A stretch of 64,000 nt of DNA, taken from Aliiroseovarius sp. (GTDB lineage Bacteria > Pseudomonadota > Alphaproteobacteria > Rhodobacterales > Rhodobacteraceae). The notes beneath the pieces are model-generated. The model was not told the DNA's origin. It saw only the letters and a program-made list of their open reading frames with translations, and searched no databases. A program made the translations under genes and the position numbers. The DNA lies in assembly GCF_030148435.1 (NCBI RefSeq), contig NZ_JASBTN010000081.1, positions 124,001 through 188,000 of the forward strand. Direction: 5' to 3'. This document shows positions 64,000-64,000 of this stretch, in pieces. Position 1 is the stretch's first letter. Each line of letters starts with the position of its first letter.

Positions 64000-64000
64000 A

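Overview
The window looks like a stretch of chromosome from a marine alphaproteobacterium of the Rhodobacteraceae (Roseobacter group). This rests on the high G+C of nearly every gene, the protein families present (YejBEF, ClpS with a short acidic N-terminus, hemF/hemE/hemC, GlnD next to MurJ, a CoaBC-Dut-MoeB run, a GcvT-type FAD oxidase of the dimethylglycine dehydrogenase kind, and an mreBCD-mrdA-rodA operon) and possible CtrA boxes in front of comM. It is mostly core genome: no phage, insertion sequence, CRISPR array or rRNA is visible, and there is one tRNA.

Layout. 1-3.6 kb: 3' part of a yejBEF-type peptide/microcin C importer operon. 3.6-8.6 kb: D,D-carboxypeptidase with a SPOR domain, a HAD hydrolase, clpS, a methyltransferase, a degenerate SDR and a small lipoprotein. 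8.7-12.5 kb: haem genes hemF (coupled to an SDR), hemE and divergent hemC. 12.8-17.3 kb: a D-2-hydroxyacid dehydrogenase, lolC/E-lolD, and a lower-GC HEPN-like gene beside an element with 16-bp perfect inverted repeats. 17.3-25.9 kb: parE, a secreted TPR protein, truA, a haloalkane dehalogenase-like gene, trpS, an apparently inactive rhomboid and murJ. 25.9-36.7 kb: glnD, a LppC/LpoA-like lipoprotein, rsmI-yraN-gshB, an esterase, comM, a GST fusion, and cobC-like/cobU. 36.8-41 kb: chaN-like gene, coaBC, dut, a membrane-anchored MoeB-like protein and a GNAT gene with an in-frame stop. 41-49.8 kb: Cys/Met PLP enzyme, M3 peptidase, CDF transporter, a capsule-type glycan protein, SH3 protein, a 2-hydroxyacid dehydrogenase coupled to a GIY-YIG protein, and a lipoprotein with HExxH. 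50-55.4 kb: dimethylglycine/sarcosine dehydrogenase-like enzyme, a HisA paralogue, an HD-domain (PhnZ/MIOX-like) protein divergent from a LysR regulator, and a CMD-family protein. 55.6-64 kb: SH3/crystallin-like secreted protein, tRNA-Ala(CGC), trxC, ghrA, and the cell-shape operon mreBCD-mrdA-rodA read leftward.

How the genes work together. Several groups serve one process: envelope growth (dacC-like, murJ, LppC-like, mreBCD, mrdA, rodA), tetrapyrrole synthesis (hemF, hemE, hemC, with cobU/cobC on the corrin side), lipoprotein export (lolC/E-lolD) and cofactor/nucleotide supply (coaBC, dut). Translational coupling (ATGA, GTGA or TGATG overlaps) is frequent.

The less ordinary content is: a dispersed family of intergenic repeats sharing an AATATCC core (two 140-bp copies and two short copies, three of the four between convergent genes); three enzyme-fold proteins with substituted catalytic residues (rhomboid, SDR, HisA-like); a HEPN-like gene fused transcriptionally to parE; and the 50-54 kb metabolic neighbourhood with an unassigned diiron-type HD protein. 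All calls come from reading the sequence only; no database search was run.
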